DNA of 64,000 nt, taken from assembly GCA_020629415.1 (NCBI GenBank), contig JAHDDL010000011.1, positions 1 to 64,000 on the forward strand, given 5' to 3'. Under the pieces are notes generated by a model. That model did not search any database and was not told where the DNA came from. It was given only the letters and a program-made list of their open reading frames with translations. Positions 17,585 through 27,266 of the stretch are shown here, piece by piece. How positions within the stretch are numbered: position 1 is the stretch's first letter; each line of letters starts with the position of its first letter. A program made the position numbers and the translations under genes. Source of the stretch: Maribacter sp. Lineage in GTDB: Bacteria; Bacteroidota; Bacteroidia; Flavobacteriales; Flavobacteriaceae.

Positions 17585-18624
17585 TTCCTATTAAAACGAG
17601 CTATATCCATTTCTTCAAGCAATGGCATTTCTTTTTCTACACGATCATATAGCGCTTTTGCCGCCCAAGGAGCTATTGTAATTCCATGAGACCCAAAACC
17701 GTTCAACAACCATAAATTAATATGCTTTGGATGTTGACCTACCAAAGGTCTTCTATCTTTGACCGTAGGCCTCATTCCTGCCACGTGATCAACTACCTTA
17801 TATGGATGATTCAGTAAGGTATCCAATTTATTTAAAAGCTCGCTTTTAGCTTCTTCCGTAGTTATATTATTTTTATGTTTTCTATGGTACGTGGCGCCTA
17901 CTTTATACAGATCATTACCAAGAGGAATTAAAAATATAGAGGATTTAATCACATTTAATTCATTTAAACCTTTAGACTCTATAACAATATACTCCCCTTT
18001 TGAACCTTGCATAGGCAGATAATTGAAAAACGGATTCTGCATCATTCCGTATCCTTCGGCAAATACGACATTCTTTGCCTTTATATCTTTGTAAATTACG
18101 TAGTCTTGTTTTATTTGAAGGTCGTTATAAGTAAAGGTCTGAGTATATAATTTACTTTCTTCTTTTAGCCAATTCTCATAATTATTAAAAAGTGTTAGGG
18201 TCTCTAACCTACCTGTCTCTAAAACTTTACCCAATTGAAAAGGAATATTTAGTCCGGCATTTTCATTATTCACCAGCTTTGTAGCTAAATATGGCTTAAG
18301 CTTATTTTTATCTGCGGCTTCAAACCACAGATTCTGCTCTTCAATTGAGGCAAATTTTCGTAGCACGTTCAGCTTTTCATCAAACTTTACATTCAAAAAT
18401 TGTTCTAATTGCGTGTAAAATTCGGTAGCAACAGGTAATTGTTCATCTGCCCGCCAAGAAAGGGTAAAGCGTTTTAAAATAACAGGATTATACAAACCGC
18501 CCGCAACACGAGAGGATGTCTGCGATCGGTCATTAAAAACAACGAAAGTTTTATCGTTTTTACGTAAGGTTTCGCAAAATGCAGTACCCGCCAATCCTAA
18601 CCCTACCACTATATAATCTACCAT
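17581..18624 (-). CDS. FAD-dependent oxidoreductase (DAO family)
   Basis: A 347-residue flavoprotein. The ATG at 18624 is chosen because the Rossmann motif follows at once (MVDYIVVGLGLAGTAF, GxGxxG); the longer frame adds 15 residues that cross its promoter. The DAO fold is supported by the second strand (TFVVFND), the VAGGLYNPVILKRF segment and a C-terminal GMRPTVKDRRPLVG ... NGFGSHGITIAPW motif that binds FAD. The substrate is probably an amine or amino acid, but cannot be named. A TACCTTTG box ends exactly 4 nt before the start codon, suggesting a leaderless mRNA. Confidence 0.87.
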   Translation of the reverse strand: MVDYIVVGLGLAGTAFCETLRKNDKTFVVFNDRSQTSSRVAGGLYNPVILKRFTLSWRADEQLPVATEFYTQLEQFLNVKFDEKLNVLRKFASIEEQNLWFEAADKNKLKPYLATKLVNNENAGLNIPFQLGKVLETGRLETLTLFNNYENWLKEESKLYTQTFTYNDLQIKQDYVIYKDIKAKNVVFAEGYGMMQNPFFNYLPMQGSKGEYIVIESKGLNELNVIKSSIFLIPLGNDLYKVGATYHRKHKNNITTEEAKSELLNKLDTLLNHPYKVVDHVAGMRPTVKDRRPLVGQHPKHINLWLLNGFGSHGITIAPWAAKALYDRVEKEMPLLEEMDIARFNRN

Positions 18625-18628
18625 GGCG

Positions 18629-18636
18629 CAAAGGTA
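18629..18636 (-). promoter_or_regulatory. -7 promoter element 4 nt from the start codon
   Basis: Minus strand TACCTTTG, a perfect TAnnTTTG, then CGCC and the ATG. The expected transcription start falls on or next to the A of ATG. No TTG lies at the ideal -33 spacing. Confidence 0.55.
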
Positions 18637-18666
18637 ACGACAATTGCATAAAACGTTATATAAAAA

Positions 18667-18697
18667 CAAAAGACCCGATCTTTCGATCGGGTCTTTT
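18667..18697 (-). terminator. Rho-independent terminator of the gldKLMN operon
   Basis: GACCCGATC (18672-18680) and GATCGGGTC (18685-18693) form a nine-pair GC-rich stem with a TTTC loop, with A and T tracts on both sides. It lies about 30 bases after the gldN stop on the minus strand, and just upstream of the next gene on that strand. Confidence 0.9.
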
Positions 18698-18725
18698 GTT
18701 TATGTGAATTGGATTTTCAGTAAGC

Positions 18726-19613
18726 TTAGTAAGCCCACATGTCTTGTTCCTTATCTCTAATTGTTTCTTTAATTCGTTTTGCTTCCAATAATTGGAACAA
18801 AGCATTATCAGAAATGTAATCATCTACCTTTCTGTCGCCCTGTACGTTATCTTCTTTATAGATAACAGCATCGAATCTTCGTGCATTTAAAAGCATGTCA
18901 AAGGAGATAGGCTGTGCTGAATTTTGTTGGTTGAAAACTTTTGCTTCGTGTAACATTTCACGTGCATCTGGGTACCATACCCAAAAAAGCTCTACCATAT
19001 CTGGATTGTCATCATCCATAAAGTTTACATCTGGTGCAACAGGAGCAATACCTAAAAGACGGTATTTTAATTCTCCCTGCCTTTTATCAAAATACCAGAT
19101 ACCTTTAATGTGGTACTCTTCAATGTCTGCCGCAGAGATCGTTCTTCGAGTAATATACTCCTCAGAAACTGCTTCACCTGCATTCATTTGCTCATACCCG
19201 TAATCTAGGGTATCAACCATTTGTAAGGCATCTTTTAAATCGTCAAAAGTTCTTTTTTGTGTAAAATAAGAATCTGTGTAAGTATCCAATTTTCCACTTT
19301 TTAAATTTTTAACCAATACATGGTACAAAGACCTTCTATCTGGTCCGATATCCATAGTATCTGTTGGGTAATACAATGGGAAATTAACTCTCTCATCTAA
19401 ATCAATGGTTTCCCATAAGGTTTTAGACCAAAGAATATCCCTATCATCTACATAACCATATTCTAACGGAGCATCATTATCAACAGCCTTTTGAGCTTCT
19501 GTACGAATACCAACCTCACTTGGTTTCTTTGCATTCAATACATTTGCCTGGGCCATCATCGATAAAGGTAACATTGTTACCGCCCCCATTACTAAAACAT
19601 TTTTCCAATTCAT
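18726..19613 (-). CDS. gldN: gliding motility / type IX secretion protein GldN
   Basis: Periplasmic component of the type IX secretion machine, which works with GldK in a ring under the outer membrane. The N-terminus is a signal peptide (cut after SMMAQA), followed by a 270-residue soluble domain with the GldN-typical segments DDRDILWSKTLWE and GIWYFDKRQGELKYRLLGIAP. Length (295 aa) agrees with the family. It is the last gene of gldK-gldL-gldM-gldN, 63 bases after gldM, and a strong terminator follows. Confidence 0.95.
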   Translation of the reverse strand: MNWKNVLVMGAVTMLPLSMMAQANVLNAKKPSEVGIRTEAQKAVDNDAPLEYGYVDDRDILWSKTLWETIDLDERVNFPLYYPTDTMDIGPDRRSLYHVLVKNLKSGKLDTYTDSYFTQKRTFDDLKDALQMVDTLDYGYEQMNAGEAVSEEYITRRTISAADIEEYHIKGIWYFDKRQGELKYRLLGIAPVAPDVNFMDDDNPDMVELFWVWYPDAREMLHEAKVFNQQNSAQPISFDMLLNARRFDAVIYKEDNVQGDRKVDDYISDNALFQLLEAKRIKETIRDKEQDMWAY

Positions 19614-19676
19614 GTTTACTTCACTTTAAAATTAACCGGGCAAGTCCTTAGGGCCTACCCGGTATCATTCCATTTA

Positions 19677-21236
19677 TTAGTTTGTAATCTCCACAACTAC
19701 CGGAGATACTTTCTTCAACTTGTAACTTTTGTTATTTGTGATATAAGCTTCGATATCGAATATTTGTACAATATCTCCTCTTTTAGCACGACCTAAAGCT
19801 TGTTTAGCCTTAGCATTCATTTTGTTTCCTCTTACAGAAACTGTTGGTTGACCTGGAACTTTGAATTTGAAACCGCTTACAGCTAAGTTCAAATCAAAAT
19901 CGAAATCTTCTAAACCAGCACCTATAGTAGCGATCTCAACATTTCTCTTTGGAAGTTTAAGACTACCTGTTTGCTTGCTTATGCTACCTTCTGGTCTTGG
20001 AATATCCTTAATTCTAAATTCAGACTTAGAAGATACAGACTGACCATCTGGCAATGTACCAGAAGCAGTAATAGTAACATTTCTACCTGTACCTGGTGTC
20101 ATTACATACTTACTACCACTTACCGCTTTAAGACCTGGAGCAGATGCTCTAACCTTATTGTTAGGTATACCTGGTATAGAGATAGACATTGGGTTAGCAA
20201 CACCTCTATATACAACGTTCATTTTATCTGCAGCGATCAAAGCAGCATTAGGCTTAGATATTGTTGCGAAAGAATTTTTAACCTCAACAGGAATTTCTTC
20301 ACCGTCTTGCTTAAAGTAGATGGTACCTTTTACTTCATGATCACCGGCAGAACCAGAACCAATCAACATTTTAACACCACCAGCTTCTAATTTATAATCA
20401 GAACCTTCAGATAATTTTCTACCATCTAAAGTCAACTCAGCTCTTACCGGAGTAGAAGAATTATCAGTTTTGCTGATAATGATCTTACCATCATACTTCT
20501 CACCTGCATAGTATGCAGATTTTGTAGCTAAAAGAGATGTTGCAAAGTTCTTTAAAGAAACTTGCTCAGTTAACTCACCAGCCAACATAGATTTCAAAGC
20601 TGCTTCTTCAGTTATCTTAACATCAGCCTGTAACTGTGTTAATTTTGCCAAAGATGCTACCAAAGGATACCCTTCATAGTGGTAGTTGATCCAATCTTGC
20701 TTTGTACCGTCTCTCTTTTCAACTTTACCGTTCTCATCTCCTGTTTGGAAACGATCGATAACAGATTGCTTTAGAGCAGCTGGTACAATTGCAGCCACTT
20801 GATCTCTATAACCTGTAAGGTTACTCATGAACTTTTTACCGTCTTCAGATAAATTTTCACCTTGAAATAATTTTTGGTCCAAGTAATCTGACATGTCCAT
20901 ACGGGCATAATCCTTAGGATCTTCGATCCCTTCCATCATACCTTTCTTAAGTCCTTCTAAGTAATCATAATACTCTTGAGACATAGCTTTGATCTGCTGA
21001 GCATTTTTATATAACTTATCATACTTTGCAGCATCTTCAGATGCTTTAGTTCCAAGACTTTCCAAGAACGCATCGTTACTTGCGGTTGTCTTTTCGTTAG
21101 AAGTCTCTAGCTTTTCATTCATTATACCGAATGCCGCTAGCACCTCTTTACTCATGTTTAACGCCAACATTGCGATGAAGATCAAATACATTAAGTTGAC
21201 CATCTTCTGACGTGGTGATTGTTTTCCTCCTGCCAT
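19677..21236 (-). CDS. gldM: gliding motility / type IX secretion protein GldM
   Basis: Inner-membrane motor protein of the type IX system, which spans the periplasm and forms the rotor/stator with GldL. One transmembrane helix at residues about 13-30 (VNLMYLIFIAMLALNMSKE) is followed by a helical N-terminal periplasmic domain (to about 220) and several Ig-like beta domains (about 225-519) rich in Ser, Gly and Val. 519 aa is the family length. Preceded by gldL (55-base gap) and followed by gldN. Confidence 0.97.
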   Translation of the reverse strand: MAGGKQSPRQKMVNLMYLIFIAMLALNMSKEVLAAFGIMNEKLETSNEKTTASNDAFLESLGTKASEDAAKYDKLYKNAQQIKAMSQEYYDYLEGLKKGMMEGIEDPKDYARMDMSDYLDQKLFQGENLSEDGKKFMSNLTGYRDQVAAIVPAALKQSVIDRFQTGDENGKVEKRDGTKQDWINYHYEGYPLVASLAKLTQLQADVKITEEAALKSMLAGELTEQVSLKNFATSLLATKSAYYAGEKYDGKIIISKTDNSSTPVRAELTLDGRKLSEGSDYKLEAGGVKMLIGSGSAGDHEVKGTIYFKQDGEEIPVEVKNSFATISKPNAALIAADKMNVVYRGVANPMSISIPGIPNNKVRASAPGLKAVSGSKYVMTPGTGRNVTITASGTLPDGQSVSSKSEFRIKDIPRPEGSISKQTGSLKLPKRNVEIATIGAGLEDFDFDLNLAVSGFKFKVPGQPTVSVRGNKMNAKAKQALGRAKRGDIVQIFDIEAYITNNKSYKLKKVSPVVVEITN

Positions 21237-21291
21237 GGATTTTTAATTTAGATTTTTATTAATAATTGATTCGGGTTGGTAAAAATCCAAA

Positions 21292-21948
21292 CTAGTTTTT
21301 GCTCATTGCAGATAACATACCACCATATACACCATTCAATGAAGAAAGGTTTGTAGACAAAGATGCCATTTGATCTTTAAGTGCACTTGCATTTTGAACA
21401 ACCTCTTCATTAACTGAAGCTTGCTTGCTAGCACTTTCTAATTGTACTTTATAAAGACTGTTCAAAGACTCCATTTGAGCAGCAGCCTGAACCATTTCAC
21501 TTGAATATTTCTTAGTAGATTCCATTGCATCAACTGTTGGAGCGATACCTTTAGCAGCACCTTCAAAGTTTTTAATGCTAGATCCCAAGCTCTCCATAAG
21601 ACTTGCATCTACACCAGCTTCTTTTAATAAATCATCTAATTTTTTAGATAATGATGCTTCAGCTTCTTTTACTTCAGTTGCAGCTTGAGCTTTCTTAGGT
21701 GCTTTACTTTCACCACCAGCTAATTCTGGATATACCAATGACCAATCTAAATCGTCATCTACCGGTTCAAATGCACTGATCGCAAAAATTAATGCTTCTG
21801 TAATAAGACCTATCGCTAAAAGAATACCACCATTTAATGGTCCTAACTCCCAGTGAAGAATTTTGAATAATGCACCAATAATAACGACTGATGCTCCAAG
21901 CCCGTAGGCCATGTTAAATAATTTTTTTGTGGATTTTGACTGTGCCAT
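21292..21948 (-). CDS. gldL: gliding motility / type IX secretion protein GldL
   Basis: Inner-membrane motor partner of GldM. Two transmembrane helices lie at about residues 14-32 and 38-58, with a conserved Glu in the second-helix region (ITEALIFAISAFEP). In the family a Glu in this position is implicated in using the proton gradient. The cytoplasmic part (60-218) is mostly helical coiled coil rich in Ala, Ser and Gln. Length and operon place are as expected. Confidence 0.96.
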   Translation of the reverse strand: MAQSKSTKKLFNMAYGLGASVVIIGALFKILHWELGPLNGGILLAIGLITEALIFAISAFEPVDDDLDWSLVYPELAGGESKAPKKAQAATEVKEAEASLSKKLDDLLKEAGVDASLMESLGSSIKNFEGAAKGIAPTVDAMESTKKYSSEMVQAAAQMESLNSLYKVQLESASKQASVNEEVVQNASALKDQMASLSTNLSSLNGVYGGMLSAMSKN

Positions 21949-22031
21949 GTTTAATTTAATTTAAGGTTTAAAAAAAAAGATTTGGTTAAAAAATGAATTT
22001 GAATTTATATTAAAACTGTTAATATTATTAT

Positions 22032-23396
22032 TTATTGTGTGGAATCTTCCTCACCCATATAATCCTGTACCGTTCTGAAACCTATGTAACTACGGGCAGA
22101 ATCTGCATATTCGTAATCTCTTGTACTTACTTGTAAGAAGTATGCTACATCTTTCCAGGAACCACCTCTAATAACTTTTCTTGTATTAGATTGATCACCA
22201 CCGTTAGGGTTCATCGTTGATACATAATCATATGCACTTGGATCGTAACTTGAATTTGTCCACTCAGAAACGTTACCGGCCATATTGTACATATTAAAGT
22301 CATTAGGCTCATAAGATTTCGCTTCTACTGTATATAAAGCAGCATCTGCAGCATAATCTCCACGTTGTGGCTTAAAGTTTGCCATAAAACAACCAGTATC
22401 ACTGATTACATATGGTCCACCCCATGGGTACGTACCACCTTCTATACCACCTCTTGCAGCGTATTCCCATTCAGCTTCCGTAGGTAATCTAAATTGATTT
22501 ACAAACTGTCTACCACGACTCTTGTTATCATCGTTTTTAAACTTTGTTCTCCAGTTACAGAATGCTTTTGCCTGTTTCCAGCTAATACCTACAACAGGGT
22601 ACTCACTGTAAGCATCGTGCCAGAAATAATCATTGTGCATTGGTTCATTATAAGAGTATGAAAAATCCCTGATCCAAACCGTTGTATCTGGGTATATCTC
22701 AACTTCTTCTGTACGGATAAAGTCTTTACGGCTCTTGTTTCCTTTAACAGAAGCACGTGCGGCAGCCTCTATATCCATCCAGCTATACTTATACTTTAAT
22801 GTTTTTACATCAATTGTACGTTGACCGTTATAAGATTCTTCTTCAGATAAATAGATAGAATCCATAATCTCGGTATAATACTCGTCCGGGTAATCTGCAG
22901 TGTTCCATATAAGGTCTTCATCTTTGCTCAACGCCCTACCTTCGTAACCCGTTTCACCCATACCTGAGTAATTGTCCAACATATACTTATCATATACAGA
23001 AGCTCTTGTAGTATCTGCGTCTTTAAAAGCATAATCGCCAATACCTCCTTCTTCCGGACCAATACCTAATTCATCAGCTAAAATGGCAAGCTTGGTTCTA
23101 ACGATAGAATCCTTTACCCATTCTACAAACTGACGATACTCACTATTTGTGATTTCAGTATCATCCATGTAAAAAGAACGTACCGTAACCGTCTTGGTAG
23201 GCGCATTCAATAATTTTCCTTGGTCTTCTTCACTCTTACCCATTATGAAAGAACCCCTTGGGATAAGTTCCATTCCATATGGTTTTTCCGGATACCATTT
23301 TTTTCCCTGGACTCCAGTTAGCTCACCTTTCTGTTTAGACCCACAACTTGTGAGTAAAAAAACAAACGCTATAGAGGATAACAATAGCTTCTTCAT
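22032..23396 (-). CDS. gldK: gliding motility / type IX secretion lipoprotein GldK
   Basis: Outer-membrane lipoprotein of the type IX system, which forms a ring with GldN. The signal peptide ends in a lipobox (FLLTSCGS). The body has the formylglycine-generating-enzyme (SUMF1) fold: FYMDDTEITNSEYRQFV at the start, FRLPTEAEWEYAARGG, NMAGNVSEWTNSSYDP, and RKVIRGGSWKD followed by YIGFRTVQDY at the end. The oxidase Cys pair of true SUMF1 enzymes is not seen, so its role is structural. First gene of gldKLMN; no clear promoter box was found in the 120-base gap upstream. Confidence 0.96.
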   Translation of the reverse strand: MKKLLLSSIAFVFLLTSCGSKQKGELTGVQGKKWYPEKPYGMELIPRGSFIMGKSEEDQGKLLNAPTKTVTVRSFYMDDTEITNSEYRQFVEWVKDSIVRTKLAILADELGIGPEEGGIGDYAFKDADTTRASVYDKYMLDNYSGMGETGYEGRALSKDEDLIWNTADYPDEYYTEIMDSIYLSEEESYNGQRTIDVKTLKYKYSWMDIEAAARASVKGNKSRKDFIRTEEVEIYPDTTVWIRDFSYSYNEPMHNDYFWHDAYSEYPVVGISWKQAKAFCNWRTKFKNDDNKSRGRQFVNQFRLPTEAEWEYAARGGIEGGTYPWGGPYVISDTGCFMANFKPQRGDYAADAALYTVEAKSYEPNDFNMYNMAGNVSEWTNSSYDPSAYDYVSTMNPNGGDQSNTRKVIRGGSWKDVAYFLQVSTRDYEYADSARSYIGFRTVQDYMGEEDSTQ

Positions 23397-23517
23397 ACTT
23401 TAGGTTAAATTTCGATTATGGTTAAACTCAGAATACAATAATTTATTCTAACAACTAAAACTAGGTTTTATATAAAATATTGTATTAAAGTCTTTTTATA
23501 CTTTAAAAATAATTATG

Positions 23518-24675
23518 TTAATTAAAGCCTTTCTTGTAGGCCTTAAACCACCTTTCAGGAATTTGTTGATTACATGCATCTAAATAATCCTTCTCGGTGC
23601 AAGGTAATAACGCAGGTGTATGACCTTTAGTATGTGAAGAGAAAATAGATGGAACTTCTGTCCACCATCTTTCGGTCAATAAACTTTTGTAGAAAACCAA
23701 TTCTTCATCTTCGCTTGGTACATTGTACTTTACAAAGTCATCTGTTTTGGTATATGGAGATTCCTTGATCCTAAAATTGATACCTTCTATAAAGTACCAT
23801 ATTATTTGAGCTATAAGCTGTTGCGACTGTACGGTGTTCTCCATTTCATACAAGCCGAATACAGATACTTTATCGCTAATACCGGCATATCTAGAAATAG
23901 CGCAGATCTCTCTACCATTAAACCCGTTAGGAGAAAAATTAGCGGACAAAGAAATTTCGCTAGCCTTTACAGATCGCATATCCAGACTTACCATATGAGC
24001 GTTTCTAAGCACAGGTTCCGCCAAAGAAATATCATTAGCGACCTCACCAAGTCTATAGGCATCAAAAAACAATCGCTCCATTAAATCTATTTCTTCTTGA
24101 GCGTTGAAATAGCTTTGATAGCCAATGTTTGAAAAATTGAAAAGGTTGTTCGGTTTATCGGTAATGATTTTACTCATGTAAGAATGTGAAGATATAAGCT
24201 CATCTTCTATTCCAAAATCAAATCTACTATCGATCGCTACCAGGTTGATCATATCCCTAATACCATCAAAAGCCCTGTAGGCAGGATAGGTAATATCTTG
24301 TGTAGCCCCTAAAATTATTGGTATAATATCTTCTTCCAGTAAACCGGCCACTACTTCTTTGACTACAAAATAAGTGTCATTTACCGTAGCACCTTCCTCT
24401 ATATCCCCTAAATCTACTATAGTAGCATTCCAATTACCTATTAAAAGTTTGTAAAACTGTAATCTTATAGCAGAAACATCTAATTTTTCATGTTTCTTTT
24501 CATAGGCATTTCTTGACTCTCTTACCCCCACAATTGCAACTGTAACGTTTGCCAAAACTGGCAAACCATCTTTTTCTGTATGTATGTGGGCATTTTTACC
24601 TATTGCCTGGCTGGGCAACAACTCATTATGGGCTAAAACTTTATCCGATACCGGAACTAGAAAATCAAAGGCCAT
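23518..24675 (-). CDS. arginase-fold (ureohydrolase-like) protein with eroded metal site
   Basis: A 385-residue protein of the arginase/agmatinase/formimidoylglutamase superfamily, usually annotated as formimidoylglutamase in relatives. The three metal-binding motifs are recognisable but damaged: GGDHS is GATQD (residues 123-127), DAHxD is DSRFD (149-153) and SxDxD is SLDMR (230-234). Three of the six manganese ligands (His, His, Asp) are therefore Gln, Arg and Arg, so hydrolysis by the usual mechanism is unlikely. No other histidine-utilisation genes adjoin. It sits directly upstream of gldK on the same strand (121-base gap), after topA, so a link with gliding/type IX secretion is inferred from position only. 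Confidence 0.8.
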   Translation of the reverse strand: MAFDFLVPVSDKVLAHNELLPSQAIGKNAHIHTEKDGLPVLANVTVAIVGVRESRNAYEKKHEKLDVSAIRLQFYKLLIGNWNATIVDLGDIEEGATVNDTYFVVKEVVAGLLEEDIIPIILGATQDITYPAYRAFDGIRDMINLVAIDSRFDFGIEDELISSHSYMSKIITDKPNNLFNFSNIGYQSYFNAQEEIDLMERLFFDAYRLGEVANDISLAEPVLRNAHMVSLDMRSVKASEISLSANFSPNGFNGREICAISRYAGISDKVSVFGLYEMENTVQSQQLIAQIIWYFIEGINFRIKESPYTKTDDFVKYNVPSEDEELVFYKSLLTERWWTEVPSIFSSHTKGHTPALLPCTEKDYLDACNQQIPERWFKAYKKGFN

Positions 24676-24735
24676 CTATTAAAGGTTTTTAGAAATCATA
24701 AAAATACTGTACTAATATTTTGACCTAAAATTAAA

Positions 24736-27240
24736 TTACTTTTTTGTTTTAGGTTTAGCTTTTGCCTTTTTCTTTGGAGCTTTTTTCTTGGGTGTCTTCG
24801 CTTCGATCAACTTTTGGGCTTCCTCTAAGGACATATTTACTACATCTACCGTTTTAGCCAATTCTACTTTGATCTTACCTTTAATTACATTATGACGACC
24901 CCATCTGGCTTTTTCTATACGTATACCTTCTTCTTCCCAGTTATGAATAACCTTATCGATCTCTTTTTGCTTTTTAATTTCGATAAGTTCTATTATGTCA
25001 TCATTTGATAGGTTATCAAAATCATACTTTTTGTTTACGTTGATGAACATGCCGTTCCATTTAATGAACGGTCCAAACCTACCGGTACCCTTGGTAACTT
25101 CTAAATCCTCGTACATAGCAATTGGGGCATCGGCCTTCTGTTTTGCTACAATAAGCTCTATAGCCCTATCCATCTCAATTTCAAAGGCGCTTTCACCTTT
25201 GTCCATTGAAATAAACTTATCTCCAAATTTTACATATGGGCCAAATCTACCTACATTGGCCAATACTTCCTCTCCTTCATATACCCCTAATTTTCTAGGA
25301 AGTTTAAAGAGGTCCATTGCCTCTTCGTAAGTAATGGTATTTAAAGATTGCTCTGGCAGCAGACTTGCAAATGTTGGTTTCTCTTCATCATCTACGGTAC
25401 CTATTTGTACCATAGGTCCAAATCTACCTAAACGGACAGATACTTGTTTGCCAGATTTAGGATCTTTACCTAATATTCTTTCTCCACTTGCGCGGTCTGC
25501 ATTTTCTTCTACATCTACTACATTTGGATGAAAGTCTTTGTAGAACTCTTTCATCATTTTCTTCCAGTCTTCATCACCTGAAGCTATCTCATCAAAATCT
25601 TCTTCCACCTGGGCGGTAAAATTGTAATCTAATATATTGGCAAAATTACTCACCAAGAAATCGGTTACGATCATACCAATATCAGTTGGTACCATTTTAC
25701 CTTTGTCAGAACCCACATTTTCGGTAAGATTCTTTGTTTCTATTTCATCAGACTTCAATATCAATTGCTGATACTTACGCTCAGTACCTTCTATAGTGCC
25801 TTTCTCCACATAACCTCGGTTAAGTATGGTAGATATCGTGGGTGCATATGTAGACGGTCTACCAATTCCCAACTCTTCTAATTTCTTAACTAAAGATGCT
25901 TCCGTAAATCTGTATGGCGCCCTTGTAAAACGTTCTGTGGCAGATATGAAATTGTTCAACAAACGCTCTCCTTGTTTCATTGCCGGCAACATACCTTCTT
26001 GCTCTTCGGCAACGTCCTCATCATCTACACCTTCCATGTAAACTTTCAAGAAACCGTCAAACTTTATAACTTCACCGTTTGCCGTAAATTCTTCTGAATG
26101 TTTGTTTGCCTTTATCCTAACATTGGTACGTTCCAATTGAGCATCGCTCATTTGAGATGCAACGGTACGTTTCCAAATTAAATCATATAGTTTAGATTGA
26201 TCACGCTCCAATGACGGAGATTGATTTCCCATATCCGTAGGTCTAATGGCTTCGTGTGCCTCTTGGGCCCCTTTAGACTTTCCTTTAAAATTTCTTGTTT
26301 CGCTATATTCCTTACCGTAGTTCTTTTCAATAGCTTCTTTGGCAGATGCCAATGCTTCATTAGAAAGGTTGACACTATCTGTTCTCATGTAGGTTATTAA
26401 ACCTGCTTCATACAAACGTTGGGCTACCTGCATGGTCCTACCTACAGAAAAATATAATTTTCTTGATGCTTCTTGTTGTAATGTAGATGTGGTAAACGGT
26501 GCAGATGGCGATTTCTTGGCCGGTTTTTTATCTAATTTACTTATAGAAAAATCAGCTGCCTTATTTTTTTCTAAAAATGCCTTCGCTTCATCCTCGGTAG
26601 AAAAAGTTTTGTTCAGTTTTGCAGAAAATACACTTCCTGATTCTGTTTGAAATTCCGCCGCAATCTTAAACGATGCCTGTGGCTCAAAACCTTCAATATC
26701 CCTTTCTCGTTCTACAATGAGCCTTACGGCTACAGATTGAACACGACCGGCAGAAAGACCTGGCTTAATTTTTTTCCATAGTACGGGAGATAACTGGTAC
26801 CCCACCAAACGGTCCAAAACTCGCCTAGCTTGTTGTGCGTTTACAAGGTTAAAATTGATCTCTCTTGGGTTCTCGATCGCTTTTTGAATAGCTGCTTTTG
26901 TAACCGAATTGAAAACAATTCGCTTTGTTTTCTTCTTGTCCAAGCCCAGTTCTTCTGCAAGGTGCCAAGATATAGCCTCTCCCTCTCGATCCTCATCACT
27001 CGCTAGCCATATAGTTTCTGCCTTATCCGCCAAACTCTTAAGTTTTTTCACTAGAGCTTGCTTGTCTTTATCAACTATATATTTAGGTGTAAAATCGCCT
27101 TCAACATCTACCCCCAGCTCCTTTGAAGGTAAATCCGCTATGTGACCAAAGCTAGATTCTACCTTATAATCTTTTCCCAAAAACTTCTCTATAGTTTTGG
27201 CCTTTGCAGGAGACTCAACAATTACTAAATTTTTCGCCAT
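24736..27240 (-). CDS. topA: DNA topoisomerase I
   Basis: Type IA topoisomerase, relaxing negative supercoils by transient single-strand cleavage. The ATG at 27240 is used. Toprim domain at residues about 1-145 (LVIVESPAKAKTIEKFLG; acidic DEDREGEAISW), then the catalytic domain with the active-site Tyr in GLITYMRTDS (about residue 294). The zinc fingers of the E. coli enzyme are replaced by repeated Topo_C_Rpt segments (GRFGPMVQIG, GRFGPYVKFG, GRFGPFIKWNG). A Lys/Ala/Pro-rich tail of about 20 residues ends the protein. A TACATTTG box at 27259-27266 lies 18 nt upstream. Located beside the arginase-fold gene and gldKLMN. Confidence 0.97.
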   Translation of the reverse strand: MAKNLVIVESPAKAKTIEKFLGKDYKVESSFGHIADLPSKELGVDVEGDFTPKYIVDKDKQALVKKLKSLADKAETIWLASDEDREGEAISWHLAEELGLDKKKTKRIVFNSVTKAAIQKAIENPREINFNLVNAQQARRVLDRLVGYQLSPVLWKKIKPGLSAGRVQSVAVRLIVERERDIEGFEPQASFKIAAEFQTESGSVFSAKLNKTFSTEDEAKAFLEKNKAADFSISKLDKKPAKKSPSAPFTTSTLQQEASRKLYFSVGRTMQVAQRLYEAGLITYMRTDSVNLSNEALASAKEAIEKNYGKEYSETRNFKGKSKGAQEAHEAIRPTDMGNQSPSLERDQSKLYDLIWKRTVASQMSDAQLERTNVRIKANKHSEEFTANGEVIKFDGFLKVYMEGVDDEDVAEEQEGMLPAMKQGERLLNNFISATERFTRAPYRFTEASLVKKLEELGIGRPSTYAPTISTILNRGYVEKGTIEGTERKYQQLILKSDEIETKNLTENVGSDKGKMVPTDIGMIVTDFLVSNFANILDYNFTAQVEEDFDEIASGDEDWKKMMKEFYKDFHPNVVDVEENADRASGERILGKDPKSGKQVSVRLGRFGPMVQIGTVDDEEKPTFASLLPEQSLNTITYEEAMDLFKLPRKLGVYEGEEVLANVGRFGPYVKFGDKFISMDKGESAFEIEMDRAIELIVAKQKADAPIAMYEDLEVTKGTGRFGPFIKWNGMFINVNKKYDFDNLSNDDIIELIEIKKQKEIDKVIHNWEEEGIRIEKARWGRHNVIKGKIKVELAKTVDVVNMSLEEAQKLIEAKTPKKKAPKKKAKAKPKTKK

Positions 27241-27258
27241 CAACCTTGTTTATACTTA

Positions 27259-27266
27259 CAAATGTA
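27259..27266 (-). promoter_or_regulatory. possible -7 element of topA
   Basis: Minus strand TACATTTG, a full match to TAnnTTTG, 18 nt before the ATG. No TTG stands at a suitable -33 spacing. Confidence 0.35.

Noticed and set aside
19971..20390. 139-codon plus-strand frame opposite gldM
   Set aside because: Composition is low in Asp/Glu and rich in Ser/Cys/Tyr/Arg, as expected for antisense of a coding strand; GldM is certain.
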